From the NCBI GenBank assembly GCA_022564115.1, contig JADFMB010000003.1:1-55299 (forward strand): a DNA stretch of 55,299 nucleotides. The letters are read 5' to 3'. The position numbers were made by a program, and so were the translations under genes. How positions within the stretch are numbered: the first letter of the stretch is position 1; each line of letters starts with the position of its first letter. This DNA is from Pseudomonadota bacterium. Its GTDB lineage: Bacteria > Pseudomonadota > Alphaproteobacteria > Rhodospirillales > Casp-alpha2. A model generated the notes under the pieces. The model ran no database searches, was not told the origin of the DNA, and saw only the letters and a program-made list of their open reading frames with translations. Shown in pieces: positions 29,164-39,415 of this stretch.

Positions 29164-30714
29164 GTGATCCGGTCGCTGCGCAATATCTGGAGGCTGCTCA
29201 GGGTGGCGCGCATCCTGGCCCGTCACGACGCCCTGTTCCCCCTCGAAGAGCTCGACATTGCCCCCGGCGTGGCGGCCCTGGCGCGGATGCTGGCGGGCCC
29301 GCCGAAGGGAACGCCAGGGGGAAGAAAAGGGCAGCGGCTGGCGCGTGCATTGAACGAGGCGGGGCCGAGTTTTATCAAGCTTGGCCAGGCGCTGGCCACC
29401 CGTTCCGACCTATTGGGCGAGGAGCTTGCGGCCGATCTGTCGGATTTGCAGGACCGCCTACCGCCGTTTCCGGCCTCGGAAGCCCGGGCCATCATCGAGC
29501 GGGAATTCGGTGAGCCCCTGGAAAACCTTTATTCCCGCTTCGACGACACCCCGGTGGCCGCCGCCTCCATCGCCCAGGTCCATTTCGCCGTTACCCCCGA
29601 AGGCAAAGAGGTGGCGGTAAAGATTCTGCGGCCGGGCATCGAAGAGGCCTTCAAGCGCGACCTCGACCTGATGCGCTGGGTGGCCGGGCTTCTGGAGACG
29701 ACCCGGCCGGAACTCCGGCGCCTGAAGCCCCTTCAATGCGTCGACACCCTGGCCGAAACGGTGGAATTGGAAATGGACCTCCGTTTCGAGGCCGCCGCGG
29801 CGGCCGAGATCGGCGACAACTTCGAAGGAGACGATGATTTCCGGGTGCCCGAGGTGGATTGGGGGCGCACCGGACGCCGGGTGCTGACGACGGCCCGGCT
29901 TTCCGGCATCCCGCTGGATGAACACGACGCCATCATCGCCGCCGGACACGACCCCGAAGAGGTGCTGGAAAAGGCCTCCAACGCGACCTTTAAACAGGTC
30001 TTCCGCGACGGGTTTTTCCATGCCGACGTCCATCCGGGCAACCTGTTCGTCATGGCGGACGGCGCCATCGGCGCCGTCGATTTCGGGATCATGGGAAGGC
30101 TGGAGCTAAAAACGCGTCGTTGGCTGGGTGAAATACTGCTGGCATTCCTGACTCGTGATTACCGCCGCGCCGCGGAAGTGCACTTCGAGGCCGGCTTGGT
30201 GCCCCCGGACCGGTCCGTCGATGCCTTTGCCCAGGCCTGCCGCTCCATCGCCGAACCGATCCTGGACAAGCCGCAGAACGAAATTTCCATCGCCCGGCTA
30301 CTTGGACAACTGTTCCAGATCACCGAAACCTTCCAGATGGAGACCCAGCCGCAACTCCTGTTGTTGCAGAAAACGATGCTGGTCGCCGAAGGAACCGGAC
30401 GGAAGCTGGCGCCGGACGCCAACATGTGGTTCCTGGCCCGGCCCATGATCGAGGATTGGATGAGGGAAAACCTCGGCCCCGAGGCCCGCATCCGCGACAC
30501 CGTCAGTTCCATCGCCGAGGCCGTCGACCGCCTGCCCCGGATGCTTGACGACATCGAGGAAAGCGCCGCCATGCTGTCCGGCGGCAGGCTCCGCCTGCAC
30601 CCGGAAACCGTCGACGCGCTGAAACGGGAATCGGGCCCGAACCGGGGCTTGTCGGCGGTCTGGCTGGCCGTCGCGGTGCTGGTGGTGGCGTTGGCCGTGG
30701 TCAAATTCACCTGA
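29164..30714 (+). CDS. ubiB: Ubiquinone biosynthesis atypical kinase UbiB
   Basis: Protein-kinase-like ATPase (ABC1/ADCK family) needed for ubiquinone synthesis, 516 residues, GTG start at 29164. The N-terminal KxGQ motif (FIKLGQALATRSDLL) is followed by the ATP-binding region VAVKILRPGIEEAFKRDLDLM, the metal-binding FHADVHPGNLFVM, and VDFGIMGRL. A single C-terminal transmembrane helix (WLAVAVLVVALAVVKF) anchors it. It is coupled with ubiE. Confidence 0.94.
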   Translation: MIRSLRNIWRLLRVARILARHDALFPLEELDIAPGVAALARMLAGPPKGTPGGRKGQRLARALNEAGPSFIKLGQALATRSDLLGEELAADLSDLQDRLPPFPASEARAIIEREFGEPLENLYSRFDDTPVAAASIAQVHFAVTPEGKEVAVKILRPGIEEAFKRDLDLMRWVAGLLETTRPELRRLKPLQCVDTLAETVELEMDLRFEAAAAAEIGDNFEGDDDFRVPEVDWGRTGRRVLTTARLSGIPLDEHDAIIAAGHDPEEVLEKASNATFKQVFRDGFFHADVHPGNLFVMADGAIGAVDFGIMGRLELKTRRWLGEILLAFLTRDYRRAAEVHFEAGLVPPDRSVDAFAQACRSIAEPILDKPQNEISIARLLGQLFQITETFQMETQPQLLLLQKTMLVAEGTGRKLAPDANMWFLARPMIEDWMRENLGPEARIRDTVSSIAEAVDRLPRMLDDIEESAAMLSGGRLRLHPETVDALKRESGPNRGLSAVWLAVAVLVVALAVVKFT

Positions 30715-30825
30715 TTGGAAAACGAAGGGTTGCGCCGTCTTTGGCACGGCACTATTTTAATCACACCTTTTTTACGTTAATTAATTCTAAACTCCACAAG
30801 ACATGCAAAATGACATGAAGGTAAA

Positions 30826-32034
30826 ATGCTAGAGGGTAAAAGAATTCTGTTGATCGTCTCGGGTGGGATCGCCGCTTATAAGTGCCCCGACCTGGTTCGC
30901 CGGCTTCGCCAACGGGGCGCCGCCGTGCGTTGCCTGTTGACCGCCGGCGGCGCCGAATTCGTCACCGCGCTGACCCTGGGCGCGGTCAGCGAAGACAAGG
31001 TGTACCAGGACCTGTTCTCGCTCACCGACGAAGACGAAATGGGCCATATCCGCCTGTCCCGCGAGGCCGACCTGGTGCTGGTGGCGCCGGCGACGGCCAA
31101 TATCCTGGCCAAGATGGCGGCCGGGATCGCCGACGACCTGGCGACGACGGCGTTGATGGCCACCGACAAGCCGATCCTGGCCGCGCCGGCCATGAACGTC
31201 CGTATGTGGGAAAACCCGGCGACCCGGGAAAACCTGGCAACCCTGGAAAAAAGAGGCATCGGCTTCATCGGCCCCGAGGAAGGCGACATGGCCTGCGGCG
31301 AATGGGGCCTGGGCCGAATGTCGGAACCGGATCAAATCGCCACCGCCGTCGAGGATTTTTTCCGCCAGGGCCTGCCTTTGAGCGCCATGCGGGCGCTGGT
31401 GACCAGCGGGCCGACCCATGAAGCCATCGATCCGGTCCGCTACCTGGCCAATCGTTCCTCGGGCAAGCAGGGCCACGCCATCGCCGGCGCCCTGGCCCGG
31501 CTGGGTTCGCGAACGACCCTCGTTTCCGGGCCCAGTCACCAGCCGGACCCGCCCGGCGTCGAGGTGGTGAAGGTCCTGACCGCCCGCCAAATGCTGGAAG
31601 CCTGCGAACAGGCGCTGCCGGTGGACGTCGCCGTCCTGGCGGCGGCGGTCTCCGACTGGCGGCCGGAAACGGTGGCCAAGGGAAAGATAAAGAAAACGGC
31701 GAAGAAAAAGGCCCCCGAACTGACCCTGGTGGAAAACCCCGATATCCTGGCGACCCTCAGCGCCAAGGGCAACCTCAGGCCCCGCCTGGTGGTCGGTTTC
31801 GCCGCCGAAACCGACGACGTTATCGCCAATGCGACGAAAAAGCGCGCGGCCAAAGGCTGCGACTGGATCGTCGCCAACGACGTGTCGCCGGAAACCGGCA
31901 CCTTCGCGGGCGATACCAACACCGTGCACCTGATCACCGAGGCCGGGGTCGAGGACTGGCCGACCCTGTCCAAGACCGCCGTCGCCGAGCGCTTGGCGCA
32001 AAAGGTCGCCGGCGTTCTCGCGGCGGCGTCCTAG
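30826..32034 (+). CDS. coaBC: Bifunctional phosphopantothenoylcysteine decarboxylase / phosphopantothenate-cysteine ligase
   Basis: CoaBC carries out two steps of coenzyme A synthesis. It has 402 residues. In the N-terminal flavodoxin-like CoaC half, VSGGIAAYK, PAMNVRMWENP and the active-site cysteine segment ACGEWGLGRM are visible. The C-terminal CoaB half begins with LVTSGPTHEAIDPVRYLANRSSGKQG and contains the lysine-rich nucleotide site (KGKIKKTAKKK). The 111-base AT-rich gap after ubiB may hold its promoter. Followed at 9 bases by dut. Confidence 0.95.
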   Translation: MLEGKRILLIVSGGIAAYKCPDLVRRLRQRGAAVRCLLTAGGAEFVTALTLGAVSEDKVYQDLFSLTDEDEMGHIRLSREADLVLVAPATANILAKMAAGIADDLATTALMATDKPILAAPAMNVRMWENPATRENLATLEKRGIGFIGPEEGDMACGEWGLGRMSEPDQIATAVEDFFRQGLPLSAMRALVTSGPTHEAIDPVRYLANRSSGKQGHAIAGALARLGSRTTLVSGPSHQPDPPGVEVVKVLTARQMLEACEQALPVDVAVLAAAVSDWRPETVAKGKIKKTAKKKAPELTLVENPDILATLSAKGNLRPRLVVGFAAETDDVIANATKKRAAKGCDWIVANDVSPETGTFAGDTNTVHLITEAGVEDWPTLSKTAVAERLAQKVAGVLAAAS

Positions 32035-32043
32035 GGCTTCGCC

Positions 32044-32523
32044 ATGAACACCAACTTGGCCCTCGACGTAAACGGCATTTCCGTCGCCATTCAACGCCTC
32101 CCCCACGGAGCGGACCTGGCCCTGCCGGCGCCGGCCACCGACATGAGCGCCGGCATTGACCTGGTGGCCGCGGTAACCGACCCGGTGGTCCTGGAACCGG
32201 GCCGCCGGGCCCTGATTCCGACGGGCATCGCCATTCAGCTTCCCGGCGGTTTCGAGGCCCAGGTGCGGCCGCGCTCGGGACTGGCGGTTAAGCACGGGGT
32301 AACGATCCTCAACAGCCCCGGCACCATCGATGCCGATTACCGCGGCGAAATCGGCGTCATTCTGATCAATCACGGCGAGGAACCCTACACCGTCACCCGC
32401 GGCATGCGTATTGCCCAAATGATCGTCCAGCCGGTCATCGGCGCCCAGTGGCGAGAAGTCGGGGCGCTCGACGAAACGGACCGCGGCGACGGCGGCTTCG
32501 GGTCCACCGGAACGGGCAGTTAG
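32044..32523 (+). CDS. dut: Deoxyuridine 5'-triphosphate nucleotidohydrolase
   Basis: Homotrimeric dUTPase that hydrolyses dUTP to dUMP, preventing uracil incorporation and feeding dTMP synthesis. It has 159 residues. All five motifs are present: [44 protein letters not shown] and the C-terminal [10 protein letters not shown], which closes over the site. It overlaps no neighbour and is followed after 3 bases by the Rrf2-type regulator. Confidence 0.96.
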   Translation: MNTNLALDVNGISVAIQRLPHGADLALPAPATDMSAGIDLVAAVTDPVVLEPGRRALIPTGIAIQLPGGFEAQVRPRSGLAVKHGVTILNSPGTIDADYRGEIGVILINHGEEPYTVTRGMRIAQMIVQPVIGAQWREVGALDETDRGDGGFGSTGTGS

Positions 32524-32526
32524 GCC

Positions 32527-32982
32527 ATGCTCAGGCTGTCGAAAAAGATGATGTTCGCCATCGAGGCGGTGCTCGACATCGCCTATCACGCCGGCGCCGA
32601 ACCGGTGCAGAGCCGGGAAATCACCCGCCGCCAGGGAATCCCGCGCCGGTATCTGGAACACGCCCTGCAGCACCTGGTTCGTCAGGGGATCCTGATCGGC
32701 GTCCGTGGCCCCAGGGGCGGCTACAGACTGGCCCGCGAGCGGCGGCGCATCTCTGTCGGCGATATCGTGCGCGTGGTCAGGGAAATGGAGGCCGACAACA
32801 ACCTGATCGAGGAAACCCAGGGCTCGGAGTTGGGTTATCAGGTGGTGCGGCCGTTGTGGCGGGAACTGCAGGACGGGCTGATGGAGCGCCTCGACAGCCT
32901 GACCGTGGATGAACTTTGCACCCGCGCCAACCAGTCCGGGATTGTCAGCGAAGGCCGCCGCAATCTGGATTTCACGATTTGA
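32527..32982 (+). CDS. Rrf2-family transcriptional regulator
   Basis: 151-residue winged-helix regulator. The helix-turn-helix (SREITRRQGIPRRYLEHALQHLVRQGIL) and wing (GVRGPRGGYRLARE) are typical of the Rrf2/IscR/CymR group. The three spaced cysteines that bind an Fe-S cluster in IscR are not present; only one cysteine is seen (DELCTRA), so it is more like CymR, which senses cysteine status through partner enzymes. It sits directly before cysK, which supports a role in cysteine or sulfur control. That link is an inference. Confidence 0.85.
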   Translation: MLRLSKKMMFAIEAVLDIAYHAGAEPVQSREITRRQGIPRRYLEHALQHLVRQGILIGVRGPRGGYRLARERRRISVGDIVRVVREMEADNNLIEETQGSELGYQVVRPLWRELQDGLMERLDSLTVDELCTRANQSGIVSEGRRNLDFTI

Positions 32983-33009
32983 CGGGTTTTTTGACGGAAC
33001 GATACTGAT

Positions 33010-34029
33010 ATGAGCACGAAACCCGCCTCCGTCCCTTCCCCCGGCCCTTCCCCCGGCCCTTCCGCCACCTCTTCCCTTGGGCCCGAATTTCGCGGCCGCG
33101 TCTATGACAGCATCATCGAGACCATCGGCGCCACGCCCCTGGTGCGGCTCGGCAAACTGGCCGAAGACCAGGGGGTGAAGGCGGAAATCCTGGCAAAGTG
33201 CGAGTTTTTCAATCCCTTGGGCTCGGTCAAGGACCGCATCGGGATTGCCATGGTCGAGGCCGCCGAACGCGAAGGCCGCATCAAGCCCGGCACCACCCTG
33301 ATCGAGCCGACCTCGGGCAACACCGGGATTGCCCTGGCTTTCGTCTGCGCCGCCAAGGGATACCGGCTGATCCTGACGATGCCGGAAAGCATGTCCGAGG
33401 AGCGCCGCAAGATGCTCAACCTGTTGGGCGCCGAAATAGAACTCACCCCGGCCGAGTTGGGCATGCGGCGGGCCGTGGAGCGGGCCGGGGAACTGGTCGA
33501 AGAGACCCCCGGCGCGGTCATGCTTCAGCAGTTCACCAACCCGGCCAATCCCGAGATTCACCGCCACACCACGGCCGAGGAAATCTGGATCGACACCGGC
33601 GGGCGGGTCGACGCCATCGTCATCGGGGTCGGCACCGGCGGCACCCTGACCGGGTGCGCCCAGGTCTTGAAACCGCGCAATCCGGACCTGCTGATCGTCG
33701 CCGTCGAGCCCGAGGACAGCCCGGTGCTGTCGGGCGGCATGCCGGGACCGCACAAGATTCAGGGCATGGGGCCGGGGTTCATCCCCGAAGTTCTCGACAT
33801 GGAGGCCATCGACGAAATCCTCAAAATCGGCAGCGAACCGGCATTCGAAATGGCCCGCCGCGTGGCCCGGCTGGAGGGCATCGCCGTCGGCATGTCCTCG
33901 GGCGCGTCCCTGGCCGCGGCCCTGGAAGTAGGGGCCCGCGAAGAAATGGCCGGAAAGGTGATCGTCACCTTCCTCCCCGACTCCGCCGACCATTACCTTT
34001 CGACGGCCCTTTTCGACGGTCTCGGTTAG
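33010..34029 (+). CDS. cysK: Cysteine synthase A (O-acetylserine sulfhydrylase)
   Basis: PLP enzyme making cysteine from O-acetylserine and sulfide, 339 residues. A low-complexity Pro/Ser N-terminus (about 1-30) is unusual. Then come TIGATPLVRL, the PLP lysine in FNPLGSVKDRIG, the asparagine loop PTSGNTGIA, the phosphate-binding GVGTGGTLTG, and SSGASLAAA. It lies directly downstream of the Rrf2 gene and upstream of the moeB-like gene. Confidence 0.93.
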   Translation: MSTKPASVPSPGPSPGPSATSSLGPEFRGRVYDSIIETIGATPLVRLGKLAEDQGVKAEILAKCEFFNPLGSVKDRIGIAMVEAAEREGRIKPGTTLIEPTSGNTGIALAFVCAAKGYRLILTMPESMSEERRKMLNLLGAEIELTPAELGMRRAVERAGELVEETPGAVMLQQFTNPANPEIHRHTTAEEIWIDTGGRVDAIVIGVGTGGTLTGCAQVLKPRNPDLLIVAVEPEDSPVLSGGMPGPHKIQGMGPGFIPEVLDMEAIDEILKIGSEPAFEMARRVARLEGIAVGMSSGASLAAALEVGAREEMAGKVIVTFLPDSADHYLSTALFDGLG

Positions 34030-34053
34030 ACCCCGCGTGATGAGCGTCTCCCC

Positions 34054-34860
34054 GTGAGCTTCACCGAAGCCCAGATAAACCGGTACGCACGCCATATCCT
34101 TTTGCAAGAGGTCGGCGGCGAGGGCCAGGAGCGGCTGTTGAACGCCCGCGTTCTGGTGGTCGGCGCCGGCGGGCTGGGATCGCCGGTGCTGTTGTACCTG
34201 GCGGCGGCCGGAGTGGGGACGCTCGGCATCGTCGACGACGACGTGGTCGACTTGTCGAACCTGCAACGCCAGATCGTTCATACCACCGACGCCATCGGCA
34301 CGCCGAAGGTGGAAAGCGCCAAGAAGACCCTCGCCGGCATCAACCCGGACGTCACCGTCATCCCCCTGAATCAACGCCTCGGCCCGGACAACGCCCTCGA
34401 CTTGATTTCCGATTACGACATCACCGCCGACGGGACCGACAACTTCGCCACCCGGTTCCTGGTCAACGATGCCTGTTACTTGGCCGGCAAAACCCTGGTT
34501 TCCGCCGCCATCCTGCGCTTCGACGCCCAGGTCTACACCTTCAAGCCGTTCGAGGAAGACGCCGACGGCGGCCACGGGCCCTGTTACCGCTGCCTGTTCC
34601 CGGAACCGCCGCCGGAAGGCCAAATCCCCACCTGCGCCGAGGCCGGCGTCCTGGGCGCCCTGTGCGGCATGGCCGGGTCCCTGCAGGCCACCGAGGTGCT
34701 GAAGGAGCTGCTCGGCATCGGCGACAGCCTGTCCGGGGCGATGATAATCTGCGAGGGGCTGGGGACCACGTTCAGGAAAATCACCCTCAAGCGCGATCCC
34801 GGCTGTCCATTGTGCGGCGACGATCCCAAAATCACCGACCTTTCGGTGCACAAGGAATAG
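34054..34860 (+). CDS. moeB: MoeB/ThiF-family adenylyltransferase
   Basis: 268-residue E1-like enzyme that adenylates the C-terminus of a small sulfur-carrier protein (MoaD, ThiS or CysO type). The ATP site GAGGLGSPVLLYLAAAG is near residues 35-51, and the LSNLQRQIVH arginine and DGTDNFATRFLVND segments are typical. Two zinc-binding CxxC pairs are visible (CYRC and CPLC), and a candidate catalytic cysteine lies in PTCAEAGVLG. GTG start at 34054. Its position after cysK could mean it serves a sulfur-carrier route to cysteine or molybdopterin; no carrier gene is in the window. Confidence 0.88.
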   Translation: MSFTEAQINRYARHILLQEVGGEGQERLLNARVLVVGAGGLGSPVLLYLAAAGVGTLGIVDDDVVDLSNLQRQIVHTTDAIGTPKVESAKKTLAGINPDVTVIPLNQRLGPDNALDLISDYDITADGTDNFATRFLVNDACYLAGKTLVSAAILRFDAQVYTFKPFEEDADGGHGPCYRCLFPEPPPEGQIPTCAEAGVLGALCGMAGSLQATEVLKELLGIGDSLSGAMIICEGLGTTFRKITLKRDPGCPLCGDDPKITDLSVHKE

Positions 34861-34865
34861 AACCC

Positions 34866-35324
34866 ATGGCCGCCGATAACTCCTCCCCGGACAAGCTGTC
34901 GATCGTCGTTTGCGCCGGTTTCTACGACAAGGTGCACTATGCGCTGGTGATGGCGTCGGCGGCGGCGGCCATCGACCGGCCGGTGACCCTGTTTTTCACC
35001 ATGGGCGCGTGCCGGGTACTGAAAAAAACCGGCGCCGGCGGCGAGGCCGCCTGGCGTTCCATGCCGTTGAGCGAGGGCGAAAGCCGGGGCTGCGCCAATG
35101 GCGGCGAAAAAGACGACGCCTACGCCGAAACCAACGTCGCCACCTTCGAGGAGCTTCTGCGATCCTGCGTCCAGATGGGGGTTAAGTTCATGGTCTGCGA
35201 AATGGGGCTCAGGGCCGAGGGCATGGAAGGCGAGCCGCTGCGCGACGACATTCCGCTGCAACAGGGCGGCGTCGTCACCTTTCTCAACGACGCCTCCAAG
35301 GACGGCGTCTTGTTTTTTATCTGA
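34866..35324 (+). CDS. DsrE/DsrF-like sulfur-relay family protein
   Basis: 152 residues from the ATG at 34866, 5 bases after the moeB-like stop; a longer in-frame extension lies inside the upstream gene and is rejected. The fold pattern VVCAGFYDKVHYALVMASAAAA, then FFTMGACRVL, then KFMVCEMGLRAEGM matches the DsrE/DsrF group of small sulfur-transfer or peroxiredoxin-associated proteins. Cysteines in GACR and MVCEMG are candidate persulfide carriers. The context with cysK and the E1-like gene suggests a sulfur relay, but substrate and partner are not shown. Confidence 0.75.
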   Translation: MAADNSSPDKLSIVVCAGFYDKVHYALVMASAAAAIDRPVTLFFTMGACRVLKKTGAGGEAAWRSMPLSEGESRGCANGGEKDDAYAETNVATFEELLRSCVQMGVKFMVCEMGLRAEGMEGEPLRDDIPLQQGGVVTFLNDASKDGVLFFI

Positions 35325-35333
35325 ACAAATCTC

Positions 35334-36137
35334 TCAGACGATTTTTCGAGCCTCGGCGCTAACCGGCCCCGGATTGCCGTCGCCGATGGGTTCTCCGTCG
35401 ACGGCCGTCAGCGGCCGAATGCCCAAGGAATTGGTCAGGAACGCCTCCGACGCCGACGACAGATCGGCCGGCCCCAGGGTGCGCGCCACCGCGCTTAACC
35501 CCCTAATCACATCGGCCCGCATGACGCCGGGCATCGCCCCGTCATGGATGGACGGAGTCACCAGGCCGCCGTCGATGACCAGGAACAGGTTGGCGGCGGT
35601 GGCTTCGGCGAGTTTGCCGGCGCCGTTCAGCAGCAATGCATCGCCGGCGCCCCGTTTGGCCGCTTCCCGGGCCGCCAGGATGCTGTCCAGGGCGCTCGTG
35701 GACTTGATTCCGGATAGCGGCGAATGCTCGTTGCGCCGGGTCGTGGTGGCGATGACGGCGGTCACCGGTTCTTGCGCCGTCAAATCCTGGGACACGCCGG
35801 TGATCAACAACGTCGGCTGGGCCGGGACCGGCGGCGGCAGCCCCCGGGGGCCTAAGCCCCGGGTCAGAGTCAGCCGCAGCACGCCGAAGTCGATGGCATT
35901 GGCCTCGATAACCTCCCGGAGGGCGCGCTTGAGTTCATGCCCGGCATAAGGAACGGCGAGGCCGATGACCTCGGCGCCGTCGCGAAGACGGGCCAGATGG
36001 GCGTCCGTCCGCGCCGCTTGGCGATCCCGGACGGCGATCGTCTCGAACAGGCCGTCGCCCAGGGTCAGTCCCCGATCGGTGGGGTCGATACGGGCCTCGT
36101 CGTCGGCCACCAGGCGGCCGTTGAGAAAGACCGTCAT
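35334..36137 (-). CDS. pabC: Aminodeoxychorismate lyase / class IV aminotransferase
   Basis: PLP-dependent fold-type IV enzyme of 267 residues. The N-terminal GLTLGDGLFETI, the PLP lysine in SGIKSTSALDSILA, GDALLLNGAGKLAEATAANLF, and the late FLTNSLGIRPL support PabC, which releases 4-aminobenzoate from aminodeoxychorismate for folate. A D-amino-acid transaminase is the less likely alternative. It is preceded by pabB, as expected. Its ATG (36135-36137) now follows directly on a 101-bp inserted repeat, so any former ribosome-binding or coupling sequence has been displaced. Confidence 0.85.
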   Translation of the reverse strand: MTVFLNGRLVADDEARIDPTDRGLTLGDGLFETIAVRDRQAARTDAHLARLRDGAEVIGLAVPYAGHELKRALREVIEANAIDFGVLRLTLTRGLGPRGLPPPVPAQPTLLITGVSQDLTAQEPVTAVIATTTRRNEHSPLSGIKSTSALDSILAAREAAKRGAGDALLLNGAGKLAEATAANLFLVIDGGLVTPSIHDGAMPGVMRADVIRGLSAVARTLGPADLSSASEAFLTNSLGIRPLTAVDGEPIGDGNPGPVSAEARKIV

Positions 36138-36139
36138 TA

Positions 36140-36239
36140 GAGCAAATCCCGAGCAGATTGAATCAATCCGCGACGACGAATTTGCGTAATATCAATAAGA
36201 TAGAGCATGAAACATAAGCCATCCTAAATGCATCATGCT

Positions 36240-36240
<1 letters not shown>
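36140..36240. mobile_element. 101-bp MITE-like repeat with TA target duplication, copy 1
   Basis: A 101-bp non-coding element with short inverted ends (GAGCA ... TGCTC), flanked by the dinucleotide TA on both sides (36138-36139 and 36241-36242). It lies exactly between the stop of pabB and the start of pabC. Taking out the element and one TA joins the sequence as GCCTAATGACG, so pabB would end in TAA overlapping the ATG of pabC. A second copy in the opposite orientation is at 42513-42613 (two differences). A TA target is typical of IS630/Tc1-mariner-type transposition. Confidence 0.85.
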
Positions 36241-37685
<1,445 letters not shown>

Positions 37686-37698
37686 GGGGGGCCTCGGA

Positions 37699-38685
37699 TC
37701 AAAACGTGTCGCCAATTATGCGGTCCGGCGGCGTGTGGTCATCGACGAAGGTCTGGATGTTGATCACCACCTTTTCGCCCATGTCGCCCCGGCCCTCGAA
37801 GGTGGCGGAGCCCATGTGGGGAAGCAGGACGACATTGTCCAGCGCCAGAAGCTTCGGGTTGACGGCCGGTGCGTGCTCGTACACATCGAGCCCGGCGCCG
37901 GCGATGTCGCCGGCCTGCAACACCTTGGTCAGGGCGTTTTCGTCGATGACCTCGCCGCGCGCGGTATTGACGATGACGGCATGGGGCTGCAACAGCTTCA
38001 GACGCCGGGCCGACAGAAGGTGGTACGTCGCCGGCGTATGCGGACAGTTGACGGAAACGAAGTCCATATGGGCCAGCATCTGGTCCAGGCTTTCCCAATA
38101 GGTGGCTTCGAGCTCGTTCTCGATCTCCTCGTGGACCTTGTTGCGGTTGTGGTAATGGATGGACAACCCGAACCCCCGGGCGCGGCGGGCGACGGCCTGG
38201 CCGATCCGGCCCATGCCGATGATGCCCAGCCGCTTGCCGAAGATCCGGTGCCCGAGCATCCACGTCGGCGACCATCCGGACCAATCGCCGGCGCGCAAGA
38301 TTCGTTCGCCTTCGACCAGGCGCCGGGGCACCGCCAGGATCAGCGCCATGGTCATGTCGGCGGTGTCCTCGGTCAACACGTCGGGCGTGTTGGTGACGGT
38401 GATCCCCTTATCGCGCGCCGCCGCCAGATCGATGTGATCGACGCCGGTGCCGTAGTTGGCGATCAGCTTCAGCTTCTTGCCGGCGGCGGCGATAAGCTTG
38501 GCGTCGATGGTGTCGGTGATCGTCGGCACCAGGACATCGGCCGTCCGCACGGCTTCGGTGAGGGCGGCCTCGTCCATGGCCTCGTCGTCGACGTTCAGGC
38601 GCACGTCGAACAATTCCATCAACCGCGTCTCGATGGCGTCGGGCAGCTTGCGGGTGATCACCACCAGCGGTTTTTTCTTAGCCAT
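37699..38685 (-). CDS. D-2-hydroxyacid dehydrogenase, glyoxylate reductase type
   Basis: 328-residue NAD(P)-dependent reductase. The Rossmann motif GIIGMGRIGQAVARR is at about residues 155-169, followed by YHNRN, whose basic residue hints at NADPH. Catalytic residues are in NTARGEVIDENAL (Arg), LDVYEHAP (Glu) and LLPHMGSAT (His). This subgroup reduces glyoxylate or hydroxypyruvate to glycolate or glycerate, but other 2-ketoacids are possible. Upstream of pabB with 13 bases between, so probably one transcript. Confidence 0.88.
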   Translation of the reverse strand: MAKKKPLVVITRKLPDAIETRLMELFDVRLNVDDEAMDEAALTEAVRTADVLVPTITDTIDAKLIAAAGKKLKLIANYGTGVDHIDLAAARDKGITVTNTPDVLTEDTADMTMALILAVPRRLVEGERILRAGDWSGWSPTWMLGHRIFGKRLGIIGMGRIGQAVARRARGFGLSIHYHNRNKVHEEIENELEATYWESLDQMLAHMDFVSVNCPHTPATYHLLSARRLKLLQPHAVIVNTARGEVIDENALTKVLQAGDIAGAGLDVYEHAPAVNPKLLALDNVVLLPHMGSATFEGRGDMGEKVVINIQTFVDDHTPPDRIIGDTF

Positions 38686-38905
38686 TCCGTCCCCTCCCGG
38701 GGCGCGTATCCCGGGGCGCGCATCCAGGGCTTCGGCCCCAAGAACGCCAACGCCGCCATTGCGCGCCTTGGCCCGTCAGGCCTACCAACCCCGGCGGCGG
38801 TTGTCCAGCGCCCTTATGCCGCGCCCCGCCTTGACCGGGACCGAGGAGTGAGCCCTATAATGGGCCCCAGGTTTTCCTTACGCTTGCCCGTTAACGGTCC
38901 CGGCC

Positions 38906-39415
38906 ATGTCTCGATCCCATTTTAGCGTTTTCCTGCTTGTCTTGGTGTTTGTTTTCGCCCTTTTAGCGCCCGCCCTTTGGGCCGCCGAAAAGGGCACCGG
39001 CCTGCCGCTGCCCCGGTTCGTCAGCCTGCGCGCCGGCGAGGTCAACCTGCGCACCGGCCCCGGCGTTCAATATCCCGTCGATTGGGTCTTCCACCGCCAG
39101 TATCTGCCGGTCGAAATCATCGCCGAATACGGAACCTGGCGCAAAGTCAGGGACTGGCAGGGAACCCAGGGCTGGGTCCATCAAAGCATGGTCGGCGCGC
39201 GCCGGACCTTTATCGTCACCGGCGACACCCGCACCATCCGCCGAAAAAACGACCCCAAGAGCGGCCCCGTCGCCAGGGTCGAGGCCGGGGTCGTCGGCAA
39301 GCTGTTGTCGTGTCCCGACCTCGACGGTTGGTGCCGGGTCGAGGCGGCCGGCCACCAGGGCTGGCTGCGGCGGGTCGAATTCTGGGGCGTGCTGCGCAAC
39401 GAGGTGATGCAATAG
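38906..39415 (+). CDS. Periplasmic SH3-like domain protein
   Basis: 169 residues with an N-terminal signal peptide (FLLVLVFVFALLAPALWA). Two bacterial SH3-like units follow: the first from VNLRTGPGVQYPVDWVF to GWVHQSM, the second ending GWCRVEAAGHQGWLRRVEFWGV. Such proteins usually bind cell-wall peptides. In alphaproteobacteria one is often encoded beside a 2-hydroxyacid dehydrogenase, as here (divergent, 220 bases apart). Function is not established. Confidence 0.78.
   Translation: MSRSHFSVFLLVLVFVFALLAPALWAAEKGTGLPLPRFVSLRAGEVNLRTGPGVQYPVDWVFHRQYLPVEIIAEYGTWRKVRDWQGTQGWVHQSMVGARRTFIVTGDTRTIRRKNDPKSGPVARVEAGVVGKLLSCPDLDGWCRVEAAGHQGWLRRVEFWGVLRNEVMQ

Noticed and set aside
30829-34851. 1,340-codon minus-strand frame opposite coaBC, dut, cysK and the moeB-like gene
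   Set aside because: It spans five well-recognised plus-strand genes and has no domain pattern; it is a shadow frame of GC-rich DNA.
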